A stretch of 64,000 nucleotides of DNA, from assembly GCF_003412455.1 (NCBI RefSeq), contig NZ_QTJU01000006.1, positions 1 through 64,000 of the forward strand, read 5' to 3'. Under the pieces are notes generated by a model. It saw only the letters and a program-made list of their open reading frames with translations, made no database searches and was not told the origin of the DNA. The position numbers and the translations under genes were made by a program. The stretch comes from Deminuibacter soli. Lineage in GTDB: Bacteria > Bacteroidota > Bacteroidia > Chitinophagales > Chitinophagaceae. Of this stretch, positions 1-9,688 are shown one piece after another. Within the stretch, counting starts at the first letter, position 1. Each line of letters begins with the position of its first letter.

Positions 1-2
1 AG

Positions 3-188
3 CAGTTACAACGGCTTGTGCCTAAAGCAATCAGGCACTATAATGAAAAAAGAATCCATCAAAGCCTGGGCTGGCGTTCTCCGGCAGACTATGAACGCTG
101 GCTGAAAGGGCTGAAGAAAGCACAAAGGCCCAAATGGAAAATCTATAAAAAAGAAGCCTCGTTGCAAAGCAATGTCTTTTGCAAATGA
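3..188 (+). CDS. IS3-type transposase, C-terminal end (cut by window edge)
   Basis: The reading frame enters from the left edge and gives about 61 residues to a TGA at 186-188. The segment reads HYNEKRIHQSLGWRSPADYE, the typical end of an rve integrase core (DDE transposase OrfB of the IS3 group), where the final conserved Glu-containing helix is followed by the N-x-x-R-x-H-x-S-L pattern. A basic tail rich in Lys follows. The rest of the insertion sequence lies outside the window, so neither its ends nor its intactness can be judged. Confidence 0.75.
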   Translation, partial: QLQRLVPKAIRHYNEKRIHQSLGWRSPADYERWLKGLKKAQRPKWKIYKKEASLQSNVFCK

Positions 189-280
189 ACCGCTTTAATC
201 AGCTGTATCAGAAAAAACATTACTTTACAACGAGGTCTATTATCTACAAAAAAAGTCAACCTTATTCAGGCAAGTACATT

Positions 281-330
281 TATTCACTATTGACTATTCA
301 CTATTCACCGGCTTTCACTCACCACTCACC
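281..330. repeat. Short dispersed TTCACTATT-type repeat
   Basis: A run built from TTCACTATT and GACTATTCACTATTCACC words, ending in TTTCACTCACCACTCACC. The same words close each unit of the tandem array at 8.6-9.6 kb and, in reverse orientation (GTGAGTGGTGAGTTGTGAGTGA), open the diverged copy at 49.66 kb. It lies just after the convergent 3' end of the TonB receptor gene. Confidence 0.6.
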
Positions 331-2674
331 TTATCCTTACCTCCAGCGTTACCCCATACGTTGCCGGATCGCCCAGTTTAGCGGCACCGAAATCGTAGGC
401 ATAGCTGATGTATTTTTTGTTCAGTACATTTCTTGTCCAGCCCCATAGGGCATATTTGCCGGCCTGTATGCCGGCGCGCAGGTTGAACAGGCTGTAAGCG
501 GGCTGCTGAATGGTATTGGCAATGTCGAAATACGTATTACCGAGGTAACGCCACTCACCTCTTGCCATGACCTGCAAAGGTTGTTTGCCTTTAAACGTAT
601 GTGTGTATTGCAGGGCCAGCATCGAAGTAACAGCAGGGGTAAACACCTGTGCCCTGCCGCTTAAATCGACCGGCTCGCCGTTCTGCGTGGTTTTATACGC
701 CTGGTAGCGTGCATGTGTGTAGCCTGCACTCCATTGCAGCTGCAGGCAAGGTAAGGGCAAGCCTGCTATTTCTGCTTCTGCGCCGCGTGTGTGCAGTGTG
801 CCGGTGTTGCGGATAATGGTCACAGCTTCAGGCATCAGCAAAGTGGGCACCTGTGCATGACTGAGCGTGGTATAAAAAGCAGCCAGCCGTACCTGCCAGC
901 TGCGGTTAAACAATTGCTGCCGCACACCGGCTTCATAGTTGTGGCTATGCTCCGGCTGATAGGCATACAACGGCGGTTGAGACGGATCGCCCGATAAGTC
1001 GGTGAGCCCGCCAGTACGGAAGCCCTGGCTGTAATTAAGATACCCAAACAATTGTTCACTGAATGTATAACCCAGCGATAGCCTGGGAGAAAAAGCGTGA
1101 TAGGTAACCATTGCGGCTGTATCTGCAAAGCTGGTCATCCAGTCTGTTGGAGGATCGTGCCGGTATTCGCCCAGTACGCGTTTGTGCTGCCGGGCTGCAT
1201 CATAACGCAGACCGCCGGTAACAGACAGGGCCGGTGTTAGCCGGTAAGTAACATCACCATACAGTGCTGCGCCTGCATTGTAGGTATTGGTGGTATTGCG
1301 CGTGGTAAACAAAGAATCACCCACACCCAGCAAAGCAGCGGCTGCGCCATAACGTGTAGCCTGTTTTACCGGTGCATCCTGGTAAAAACCATACGCCCCT
1401 GCACTCCATTGCAGTGCCGATGTATTGCCCGCAGGTGAACTGAAACGGAACTCCTGCGTGTACACGTTTACCTTATTCCAGTGTTTACCATAGTTGTTGA
1501 TGACAGATACGGCATCGAGCGGGGAAAAGTCACCATCAACCGGGTTGGCATAATAGCGGTAATTCTTTTGCCAGGCAGTTTGCGAGGTAAACTGTATACC
1601 GCTGCTGCTGTGTTGTACCACCAATGAGGTGTTTATGGTATTGTCAACCATGGTGCCATTGGCATCCTGGCTTATCACAAACGGATGCGCTAAAGCCGAT
1701 GTTGCATCAGGCGCCAGCGGAAACGCGCCCTTGTTGCGGCCGTTGCTGTGTTTTACATTTAACTGCACACGCCAGTTATTGCCTGGCTGGTAACGCAGGT
1801 AATAATTGCCGGTAATACGATGCTGCCGGTCGTATTTACTGTTGGTATAGGTATTGGTATAAAAGCCGCCGGATGCGCTGTATTGTGCGGCGGCTCCCAG
1901 GTACAGCTTGTGTTTAACCAATGGTATCCGGGCACCGATGGTATACCGTTGCAAACCGGCATTGCCTGCATCCAGGTCTGCAAAAGCCTCCGGCTGGTCT
2001 GTTGGTTGTTTGGTAATAATGTTCACCACACCGCCCATGGCATTGCGCCCGTACAAAGTGCCTTGCGCACCGCGCAGTATTTCTATACGCTCCACATCAA
2101 CCAGTGAAGCGATATAGGTATCCAGTCCAAACTGGTTTACCCCATCGATATAAGTAGCAACCGCCTGATCATACGAAGTAGTAACGATACCGCGGATACC
2201 GGTAACATTGCGGTTATCCCCTGCATCGGCTGCATACGTGTTGGGGGCAATGGCCGTAACATCTTTTACATCCCACAAACGCCAGGCTTTTACCTGTTGC
2301 GCAGTAATACCGGTTACGGTAAAAGGCAGTTGCTGCAAAGCGGCTTCCTGTTTACCTGCAGTAACCACTACTGCATCCAGCTGCCGTGTAACAGTGCTGA
2401 GCTGAACCTGCACGGGTACATTTGCCACAACCGGGTATTGTGCAGCAGCATAACCCGTGGCCTGTACCTGTAACTGGTAAACGCCTGCAGCCGGCACATG
2501 CAGCGTAAAATTGCCTGTACTGCCGGTAACAGCAGAACGATCTGTATTCAGCAAATGAACTGATGCGCCTGCAATGGCCGCACCTGCAACAGTAGTAACC
2601 TTACCTGAAATAACCTGGGCAACGGCTGCGACCGAGCATAACATACAGCCGGCGAATAATAGCAGTGTTCTCAT
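326..2674 (-). CDS. TonB-dependent receptor, stand-alone (siderophore/vitamin type)
   Basis: Outer-membrane receptor of 782 residues from ATG 2674. A GTG at 2746 would add 24 residues, but the ATG start puts a clean signal peptide first (MRTLLLFAGCMLCSVAAVAQ), so I prefer it. A carboxypeptidase-like regulatory Ig fold follows (VISGKVTTVAGAAIAGASV). Next comes a plug domain with LDAVVVTAGKQEA as TonB-box-like start, VTGIRGIV and ERIEILRGAQGTLYGRNAMGG, and then a long beta-barrel ending in an Arg-rich strand (TYGVTLEVRIR). It has no SusD partner and lacks the SusC signature, so it resembles siderophore or cofactor receptors more than glycan importers. The substrate cannot be named from the sequence. 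Confidence 0.88.
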   Translation of the reverse strand: MRTLLLFAGCMLCSVAAVAQVISGKVTTVAGAAIAGASVHLLNTDRSAVTGSTGNFTLHVPAAGVYQLQVQATGYAAAQYPVVANVPVQVQLSTVTRQLDAVVVTAGKQEAALQQLPFTVTGITAQQVKAWRLWDVKDVTAIAPNTYAADAGDNRNVTGIRGIVTTSYDQAVATYIDGVNQFGLDTYIASLVDVERIEILRGAQGTLYGRNAMGGVVNIITKQPTDQPEAFADLDAGNAGLQRYTIGARIPLVKHKLYLGAAAQYSASGGFYTNTYTNSKYDRQHRITGNYYLRYQPGNNWRVQLNVKHSNGRNKGAFPLAPDATSALAHPFVISQDANGTMVDNTINTSLVVQHSSSGIQFTSQTAWQKNYRYYANPVDGDFSPLDAVSVINNYGKHWNKVNVYTQEFRFSSPAGNTSALQWSAGAYGFYQDAPVKQATRYGAAAALLGVGDSLFTTRNTTNTYNAGAALYGDVTYRLTPALSVTGGLRYDAARQHKRVLGEYRHDPPTDWMTSFADTAAMVTYHAFSPRLSLGYTFSEQLFGYLNYSQGFRTGGLTDLSGDPSQPPLYAYQPEHSHNYEAGVRQQLFNRSWQVRLAAFYTTLSHAQVPTLLMPEAVTIIRNTGTLHTRGAEAEIAGLPLPCLQLQWSAGYTHARYQAYKTTQNGEPVDLSGRAQVFTPAVTSMLALQYTHTFKGKQPLQVMARGEWRYLGNTYFDIANTIQQPAYSLFNLRAGIQAGKYALWGWTRNVLNKKYISYAYDFGAAKLGDPATYGVTLEVRIR

Positions 2675-3900
2675 AACAATCGTCTTAAACCGGTTGGTAG
2701 CCGGCGCGGATGGCAAGGTACGGTTTTCGTTGTTTGAAGGTTTCACGTTTGAAGGTTTAACGTTTCACCCTGGGGTTTAGTAGTTTCATTGTTCAATAGT
2801 TTCATTGTTCAATGGCTCTTTCTTCTGTTAACCTTTTTATTTGTTTCCCGGTTACTTACCGGGTGAAAATGACTGTCTTCCATTTGGCTGAAATAGCGAT
2901 CATTTGGTACAGCCGCAAATCTGCAGGTGTTTTGCTAAAATAGCTGGCTTATATAATCATTACCGATAATATAAATACCGCTAAAATATTAGCAAAACAT
3001 AATAGTTTAATATATACAAATTGGTTTTCAATTACATTAATATATGCAGTATTTAAAATGCTGCAATAGGCGCAGTTTATTAACACAATATTTGCTTTTG
3101 AAGAAATATAGCTATATGTTTGTCATAATAACGATTTAGCCAAAACTTGCCATGGGAATAGAACTGATTATCCAATCGTTGGTTTTTAGTTTTCCTTCGC
3201 GCTACTCAGCAAAAACCAATGCTAATGCACTTCACCGGAATACTCCGGCGATAACTGTATGTACCGGAACGGGTATTATTGGCCGGTATAAATTATTTAC
3301 TTTTTTACATAAGCGCAGCAGCACGATCATGCATACAGCTGTCATAACAGCGTATAGACAAACCATTGCACTGTTGCGATTAACGATGCCGGTTCATCAA
3401 CCGGTACTGTGTATCCTATCACCGCACATCCGTATTAACCGTTATACTTATGCCAAACACACCCTATCACGTTGCCTTCACTACAGTGAAAGCAAGCGTT
3501 ACCCGTAACAGTGCGATGAACGGTTAACCAATACTTCAGCTGAATTATCACTCCCTGCCCTTCATAACCTGTGTGCACCCTCTGCAACCGCACCTGACAG
3601 CCTTGTGCCATAAGCGCAAACGCAGTACCGGAGCAGGATTCAACATTGATTTGAACATACATACCCTACATTAAAGATTACTGCTGTTTACAGGCAACTG
3701 CAAACAGGCGGCTGTGCAGTTGTATGCATAACCGTACCGGTGAACAATCTGAATTCTCAAGTGCACGTAAAAAAACTTTATGCCACAACCCAACTTTATC
3801 ACCACGCACAACCGCCCGCCCTAGTTGGCTTTATACCTGACAATACAAGGAATGCAATGCTATGGGATCACAACAATTCAATCTAACAAAATAACTTGCT
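2675..3900. other. Long intergenic region with short tandem repeats, AT-rich core
   Basis: No convincing gene. Next to the receptor start are two micro-repeats: a 15-bp unit (gtttgaaggtttcac) at 2732-2746 and 2747-2761, and a 16-bp unit (tagtttcattgttcaa) at 2781-2796 and 2797-2812. The stretch 2930-3130 is strongly AT-rich and probably carries the promoters of the leftward receptor and the rightward SusC gene, though I cannot assign a clear -33/-7 pair. Short frames between 3150 and 3660 show no recognisable family. Confidence 0.5.
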
Positions 3901-6900
3901 ATGAATAAAAAGCTTTACTACGTATTGCTGTGCCTGTTCCTCGCGGGGAATGCAGTGGCACAGGTACGCATAACAGGTACGGTGAAGAATGCCAAGGATG
4001 GAACGCCGGTATCACAGGCATCTGTTCAGATAAAAGGTACTTCAACCGGTACTGTAACAGACGACAGGGGTAGCTTCAGCATACAGGCCCCTAATGCAAA
4101 CAGCGTACTCGTTATCTCTTTCACTGGCTTTACCAGCCAGGAAGTACGCGTAGGCAATCAAAATACCTTAAACCTGTTTCTGCAGGAACAGGTAAGCGCG
4201 CTCAACGATATTGTGGTGATTGGTTATGGTACAGCGCGCAGGTCAGACTTAACAGGCGCTGTTGCCACAATTAAAGGCGAACAGCTGATGGATAAACCGG
4301 TGCCTAACATCTCCCAGGCATTGGAAGGTAAAATTGCCGGTGTAGACGTAAACGTAAACAGTGCAGCCCCTGGCTTTGGCGCTAAAGTACGTATCCGTGG
4401 TATCGGTTCCATCAACTCTAACATCGATCCTATTTATGTAGTGGATGGTGTAATTGGTGTAGATGGCAACAGTATCAACCCCAACGATATCGCTTCTGTG
4501 GAAGTGCTGAAAGATGCGTCTTCTACAGCGATCTACGGTGCACGCGGCGCCAACGGCGTAATCATCGTAACCACCAAACGCGGCCGCCGTGGTGAAACAC
4601 GTGTTACCTACGATGGTAACGTAAACGTGAGCGAACTGTACCGTCACCTGCCCACTTTAAACTCCGACGAGTTTATCAAGGTATACAACGAATCGTTTGC
4701 CAACGGTCAGAAATTCGACCCGCAGGGTGCAGTATGGACGCCACCTGCAGCACTTAACCACATCAATTTCCCCAAGCTGTTTGATGCAAATGACAAACCA
4801 TTGTACAATACCAACTGGGAAAAAGAAACCTACAAACCCGCTGTATCCAACAGCCACCAGCTCAACTTCCAGGGTGGCAGCGAAAAAACGCTGTACAGCA
4901 TTTCACTGGGTTTCCTCGATCAGAATGGTATTATGGCCACTTCTAACTTCAAACGTTACAGCGCAAGGATCACCCTCGACAACGATGTGAAAAGCTGGCT
5001 GCGTATTGGTGGTAACATCAATATCATCAACAGCAAACAACGCGTGGTATCTGATGGTAACGGCAGCTTGAACGTACCAAGGATGGTGTCGGAAGAAGTA
5101 CCCATCCTGCCTGTTAAATATCCTGATGGCACATGGGCCGGCAACTTTGATATTGCAGGTCTCGAAGGTGGTCCAAACCCCGTGCATATTGCCAACAACC
5201 GTTATACACTCAACAATGTGTTCCAGGGCCTGGGTAATATCTATGCCTTGTTCCACATCACCAAAGAACTCGATTTCAAATCAGACTTCGGTTATAACCT
5301 CAACTGGCAAAAGAACAATTTCTACTCTGCACTTAACCTGCCCCACCTGTCACAAGACCAGGGTGGTGATGCACATATTTATAGCTTCACCAATGTTTAC
5401 TGGCAGTCTGAGAACTACCTTACCTGGAACCACAAGTTCAAAAATGGCCACAGCATGACGGCCCTGTTGGGTATTTCTTTCCAGGAAACCAACAACCAGT
5501 CGTTCGATGCTGAAGCACAGAAATTCATCGACGACTTCTTCCAGTATCATAACCTGGGTGCAGGTTCTGTGCGCCAGGGTATCAGCTCAGGCGACAGCAA
5601 GTCTACACAGCAGTCTGAATATGCACGCATTACTTACAATATCAAAGACCGCTACCTGTTTACTGCTACAGGCAGGGTGGATGGTTCATCTAAATTTGGT
5701 GAAAACAACAAATACGGTTTCTTTCCCTCAGCAGGTGCAGCCTGGCGTATCTCTGAAGAAGATTTCATGAAACACCAGACCTTCTTCAGCAACCTGAAAT
5801 TACGCGCCAGCTATGGTATTACCGGTAACCAGGAAATTGGTACCTACCGCTCCATACCACAGCAGAGTGCCAACCAGGTGGTATTGAACAATTCCAACCA
5901 AAGCGCCGTTAGCCCTGAGTACATTGGTAACCCCAACCTGAAATGGGAACGTACCGAACAGGCTGATGCGGGTTTGGAAGCGAGCATCCTGAAAGATCGC
6001 ATCAACCTGTCGGTTGATTATTACCGCCGTACTACAAAAGACCTGTTGCTGCAGGCCCCTATTCCCTGGAGCGCTGGCATGTATACATCCAACGTATACC
6101 AGAACGTAGGTTCAGTACGTAACTCAGGTGTGGAAATTAACCTGAACACTGTTAACATCAAAACAAGAAACCTTACCTGGAGCACCAACTTCATTGTTGC
6201 TGCCAACAAAAACAAAGTGCTGAAACTGAACGCAGGCAATGCAGATATCTTCCCTGGCCCTAACTTCCTGGGTCAAACAAACGTAATCCGCGTAGGCGCT
6301 CCCATCGGTTCGTTCTATGGCATGACACGCCTGGGCACATACAGCGACAAGGAAGGCGATCTGGCTGCACAGCACAGCCTGCACACCGGCGACCGCAAAT
6401 ACATTTACAATGCAGACGGAAGCCCTTATTACAGCATCATTGGCCGTGCTTATCCTAAATGGACCGGTACATTCAGCAGCAGCCTTACTTACAAAGGATG
6501 GGACTTCTCTTTCGACATCCGTGTAGTAGAGGGTGTGAATACAGCCGCTACATTCAAACACTCTTCAGAAGACAGGCAAACCATTGCCAACAGCCTGAAA
6601 ACAGTGCTGGATGCATGGACACCAGATCACCAGAATACCATGATCTCACAGGTGCGTAACTACAAGTTTGCACAGGATTCACACTTTGATACATGGTGGG
6701 TAGAAAACGGCTCATTTGTTCGTGGTCAGAACTTTACACTGGGTTACTCCCTGCCCGACGCAGCACTGCGCAGCATGAAGATTAACCGCCTGCGCATTTA
6801 TGCCAGCGTGCAGAACCTGTTCCTCATTACCAAATACACCGGTTACGATCCTGAAGTGGATACGTATAACACCAGCTATGGCAACAACAGTAACTTCTCA

Positions 6901-6969
6901 CAGAACCTGGACTTCTTCTCTTATCCACGTCCGCGCGTATGGAACCTCGGTGTAACCATGGGCTTTTAA
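3901..6969 (+). CDS. SusC/RagA family TonB-linked outer-membrane receptor
   Basis: 1,022-residue receptor. It has a signal peptide (MNKKLYYVLLCLFLAGNAVAQ), a CarboxypepD_reg-like domain (about residues 23-100) and the SusC hallmark NDIVVIGYGTARRSDLTGAV, where the plug begins. The plug motifs SINSNIDPIYVVDGV and VEVLKDASSTAIYGARGANG follow, then a large barrel ending in VTMGF. No STN domain is present, so it is not built for FecR/sigma signalling, unlike the SusC at 44.3-47.8 kb. It lies 31 bp before a SusD gene and forms a two-gene import unit; no glycan-degrading enzyme or regulator is adjacent, so the ligand is unknown. Confidence 0.95.
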   Translation: MNKKLYYVLLCLFLAGNAVAQVRITGTVKNAKDGTPVSQASVQIKGTSTGTVTDDRGSFSIQAPNANSVLVISFTGFTSQEVRVGNQNTLNLFLQEQVSALNDIVVIGYGTARRSDLTGAVATIKGEQLMDKPVPNISQALEGKIAGVDVNVNSAAPGFGAKVRIRGIGSINSNIDPIYVVDGVIGVDGNSINPNDIASVEVLKDASSTAIYGARGANGVIIVTTKRGRRGETRVTYDGNVNVSELYRHLPTLNSDEFIKVYNESFANGQKFDPQGAVWTPPAALNHINFPKLFDANDKPLYNTNWEKETYKPAVSNSHQLNFQGGSEKTLYSISLGFLDQNGIMATSNFKRYSARITLDNDVKSWLRIGGNINIINSKQRVVSDGNGSLNVPRMVSEEVPILPVKYPDGTWAGNFDIAGLEGGPNPVHIANNRYTLNNVFQGLGNIYALFHITKELDFKSDFGYNLNWQKNNFYSALNLPHLSQDQGGDAHIYSFTNVYWQSENYLTWNHKFKNGHSMTALLGISFQETNNQSFDAEAQKFIDDFFQYHNLGAGSVRQGISSGDSKSTQQSEYARITYNIKDRYLFTATGRVDGSSKFGENNKYGFFPSAGAAWRISEEDFMKHQTFFSNLKLRASYGITGNQEIGTYRSIPQQSANQVVLNNSNQSAVSPEYIGNPNLKWERTEQADAGLEASILKDRINLSVDYYRRTTKDLLLQAPIPWSAGMYTSNVYQNVGSVRNSGVEINLNTVNIKTRNLTWSTNFIVAANKNKVLKLNAGNADIFPGPNFLGQTNVIRVGAPIGSFYGMTRLGTYSDKEGDLAAQHSLHTGDRKYIYNADGSPYYSIIGRAYPKWTGTFSSSLTYKGWDFSFDIRVVEGVNTAATFKHSSEDRQTIANSLKTVLDAWTPDHQNTMISQVRNYKFAQDSHFDTWWVENGSFVRGQNFTLGYSLPDAALRSMKINRLRIYASVQNLFLITKYTGYDPEVDTYNTSYGNNSNFSQNLDFFSYPRPRVWNLGVTMGF

Positions 6970-7000
6970 CTGAACCGTTCAATCACTTAAAAATTGCAAA

Positions 7001-8509
7001 ATGAAAAATTCAAGAAATATACTGCTGGTTGCAACGGTGCTCATATTCACCTGCTCCTGCAAAAAATTCCTCGAAGAAAAGCCAACCGGGTTTATATCGC
7101 CTAGTTCTAACCTCACCAGCAGCCAGGTTGCACGTGCATACGCCAATGCAGGCTACCGCCAGATGCAGGGCTTGCTGAGCGGCCAGAACTCTTCTTACGG
7201 CGGTAACACTTACAACCTGCTGGAGTTTATGACCGGCAAAAGCAACAGCGACCTCGGTCAAACAGGCTTTATCAATTTCCAGAATCTCAGCTACAACAAC
7301 ACGTCGTTTTATGTTGATACCTGGTGGCAGCACCTGTACCTGGGCGTAGGCGATTGTAACAACGCCATTGAACAGATCCCGAAAGTGGCAGGCGTTAGCG
7401 ATGCAGATAAAACCAACATGCTCGCCGAAGTATACACGCTGCGCGCGATGTATTACTTTTACCTGGTACGTATGTATGGTGCAGTGCCCAAGGTTACTTC
7501 AGTTCCCAAAGACCTGAACCTGCTGGCATCACGCACACCCGCCAAAAACATCTACGACAGCATTATCATTCCTGACCTGCTCACTGCCGAAAAATCAACC
7601 CTGGCATGGAAAAACCCCGCAGGCAATGTAACGATGGGTGCAATAGAATCGCTGCTGGCTGATGTGTACCTCACCTATGCCGGTTTGCCGATTAATGGTG
7701 GTGCACAGTACTATGCAGAAAGCGCCAAACGCTCTAAAGCGGTGATCGACAACGGCGGCTTTACGCTGTTTACCAACTACACCGACATGCTGAACCCCGG
7801 CAATAAAAATAACGGCGAGTTTATCTTCCAGGTGCAGTACTCAGCAGCAGTAAACTCCAACAACCCGCTGACTGCTTTAACCATTCCCAACTATTCAGGT
7901 ATTTCACAGTATTCGGATGAATATGGTTCGGTGTTCCCGACCAAGCAGTTCCTGGCTTCTTTCCCTGCAGGCGACAAACGTGTGCAGGAAAGACAATTCT
8001 TCTATACCAAGTATGCGAAGAAGGGTTCTAACACAGATACTATTGTGTTCCCGAATACGTACATCTACAAATGGTTTGATTCTGTAGCTGTACGCAGCAC
8101 TGCCAAATCTGATCTCAACTTTACCCTGTACCGCCTGGCCGATGTATACCTGATGTATGCGGAAGCCTCTAACCGCGCAGAAGGTGGTCCCAATGCAGCT
8201 GCCGTGGGTTATGTAAACGCTATCCGCGGAAGGGCCAACCTGGCACCGATCGGCGCTTTGTCACAGGATGATTTTGAACATGAAGTATGGCTGCAACGCT
8301 ACTTTGAACTGTGTTTCGAAAACAAAATGTTCTTTGATATGCTGCGTACGCAGAAAGTACACAACGATGTTACAGGCGCGTGGGACAACTTCGTAGGCCA
8401 CACCACCACATGGGGTGCAACCTTCGCTGCTAAAAATCTGCTTTTCCCTGTGCCTAAACAGGAAACAGACGTTAATCCAAACCTGCTGCCTAATAACCCG
8501 GGCTTTTAA
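7001..8509 (+). CDS. SusD/RagB family surface lipoprotein
   Basis: 502 residues. A type II signal with lipobox (FTCSC followed by KKFLEEKPTGFISP) anchors it in the outer membrane, and the text after it is the usual SusD opening. The TPR-rich SusD fold is visible: YANAGYRQMQGLL, LAEVYTLRAMYYFYLVRMYG and the closing YRLADVYLMYAEASNRAEG ... AVGYVNAIRGRANL, then the C-terminal W-D-N and FPVPKQETDVNPNL. It acts as the lid and ligand-binding partner of the SusC encoded 31 bp upstream. Confidence 0.95.
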   Translation: MKNSRNILLVATVLIFTCSCKKFLEEKPTGFISPSSNLTSSQVARAYANAGYRQMQGLLSGQNSSYGGNTYNLLEFMTGKSNSDLGQTGFINFQNLSYNNTSFYVDTWWQHLYLGVGDCNNAIEQIPKVAGVSDADKTNMLAEVYTLRAMYYFYLVRMYGAVPKVTSVPKDLNLLASRTPAKNIYDSIIIPDLLTAEKSTLAWKNPAGNVTMGAIESLLADVYLTYAGLPINGGAQYYAESAKRSKAVIDNGGFTLFTNYTDMLNPGNKNNGEFIFQVQYSAAVNSNNPLTALTIPNYSGISQYSDEYGSVFPTKQFLASFPAGDKRVQERQFFYTKYAKKGSNTDTIVFPNTYIYKWFDSVAVRSTAKSDLNFTLYRLADVYLMYAEASNRAEGGPNAAAVGYVNAIRGRANLAPIGALSQDDFEHEVWLQRYFELCFENKMFFDMLRTQKVHNDVTGAWDNFVGHTTTWGATFAAKNLLFPVPKQETDVNPNLLPNNPGF

Positions 8510-8540
8510 CCAAAGAATCTCTGGTTCATAGACAAGTATC

Positions 8541-8578
8541 CTAAAGAGGCCACGTTTCTACGTGGTCTTTCTTTTTTG
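8541..8578 (+). terminator. Intrinsic terminator of the susCD pair
   Basis: The inverted repeat AGGCCACGT-ttct-ACGTGGTCT (one G-U pair) is followed by CTTTTTT, about 35 bp after the susD stop. It is the first of a run of terminators, because the repeat array starting at 8595 adds five more hairpins. Confidence 0.8.
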
Positions 8579-8594
8579 GTGAATCGTCAGTGGG

Positions 8595-9642
8595 GAGTGA
8601 TCTTAGCGAGTTTGACTTCGAGAATCGACACGTCGACACATCGGGACTATCTTAGCGAGCCCACTCATCGAAGCGAAGGATGCCGGTGGGGACACCGGCA
8701 ACGGCATTAGCAAAAAAAGGAGCACGTCACGCTCCTTTTTTTATTCACTATTCACCATTCACCTTCACCATTCCCCGGCCTTTTGTAGCTTGCAGCTGTT
8801 CTTCAGTCGTGAGTGATCTTAGCGAGTTTGACTTCGAGAATCGACACGTCGACACATCGGGACTATCTTAGCGAGACCACTCATCGAAGCGAAGGATGCC
8901 GGTGAGGACACCGGCAACGGCATTAGCAAAAAAAGGAGCGCGTCGCGCTCCTTTTTTTATTCACTATTCACCATTCACCTTCACCATTTCACGGCCTTTT
9001 GTAGCTTGCAGCTGTTCTTCAGTCGTGAGTGATCTTAGCGAGTTTGACTTCGAGAATCGACAGTCGACACATCGAGACTATCTTAGCGAGACCACTCATC
9101 GAAGCGAAGGATGCCGGTGAGGACACCGGCAACGGCATTAGCAAAAAAAGGAGCGCGTCGCGCTCCTTTTTTTATTCACTATTCACCATTCACCTTCACC
9201 ATTCCCCGGCCTTTTGTAGCTTGCAGCTGTTCTTCAGTGGGGAGTGATCTTAGCGAGTTTGACTTCGAGAATCGACACGTCGACACATCGAGACTATCTT
9301 AGCGAGCCCACTCATCGAAGCGAAGGATGCCGGTGGGGACACCGGCAACGGCATTAGCAAAAAAAGGAGCGCGTCACGCTCCTTTTTTTATTCACTATTG
9401 ACTATTCACCATTCACCTTCACCATTCCCCGGCCTTTTGTAGCTTGCAGCTGTTCTTCAGTCGTGAGTGATCTTAGCGAGTTTGACTTCGAGAATCGACA
9501 TGTCGACACATCGGGACTATCTTAGCGAGACCACTCATCGAAGCGAAGGATGCCGGTGAGGACACCGGCAAAGGCATTAGCAAAAAAAGGAGCGCGTCGC
9601 ACTCCTTTTTTTATTCACTATTGACTATTCACTATTCACCTT
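8595..9642. repeat. Five-copy tandem repeat array, ~216 bp unit, one terminator hairpin per unit
   Basis: Units start with GAGTGATCTTAGCGAG at 8595, 8811, 9027, 9242 and 9465, so periods are 216, 216, 215 and 223; the longer one has an extra TTGACTATTCAC word and the last unit is shortened. Each unit contains, in order, a GACTTCGAGAATCGACA / CGACACATCG stretch, an 8-bp hairpin TGCCGGTG-NGGA-CACCGGCA, and a terminator-like hairpin AAAAAAAGGAGC-7 nt-GCTCCTTTTTTT (8712-8742, 8928-8958, 9143-9173, 9359-9389, 9582-9612; the last has one arm base changed). Pyrimidine-rich TTCACTATT/TTCACCATT words and a segment CCTTTTGTAGCTTGCAGC follow. Units 1 and 4 share one set of variants (TGGGG before, GCCCACTC, GGTGGGG); units 2, 3 and 5 share another. 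Open frames in the array repeat with the unit and are not taken as genes. Confidence 0.95.
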
Positions 9643-9688
9643 CCAGCTGTTTCCTATCTTTACTGTTATCAAAACAAGCGCAGGCATA

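Noticed and set aside
3152-3662. Possible small genes in the 2.7-3.9 kb gap
   Set aside because: Two overlapping frames on opposite strands without recognisable domain, start signal or composition of a protein.
8680-9302. Recurring 63-74 residue frames (MPVRTPATALAKKGA...) inside the tandem array
   Set aside because: They repeat with the 216-bp unit, run through the hairpins and terminators and have no ribosome-site logic; they are by-products of the repeat.
8595-9642. CRISPR array
   Set aside because: The unit is ~216 bp and repeats throughout, with no short direct repeats separated by unique spacers and no cas genes.
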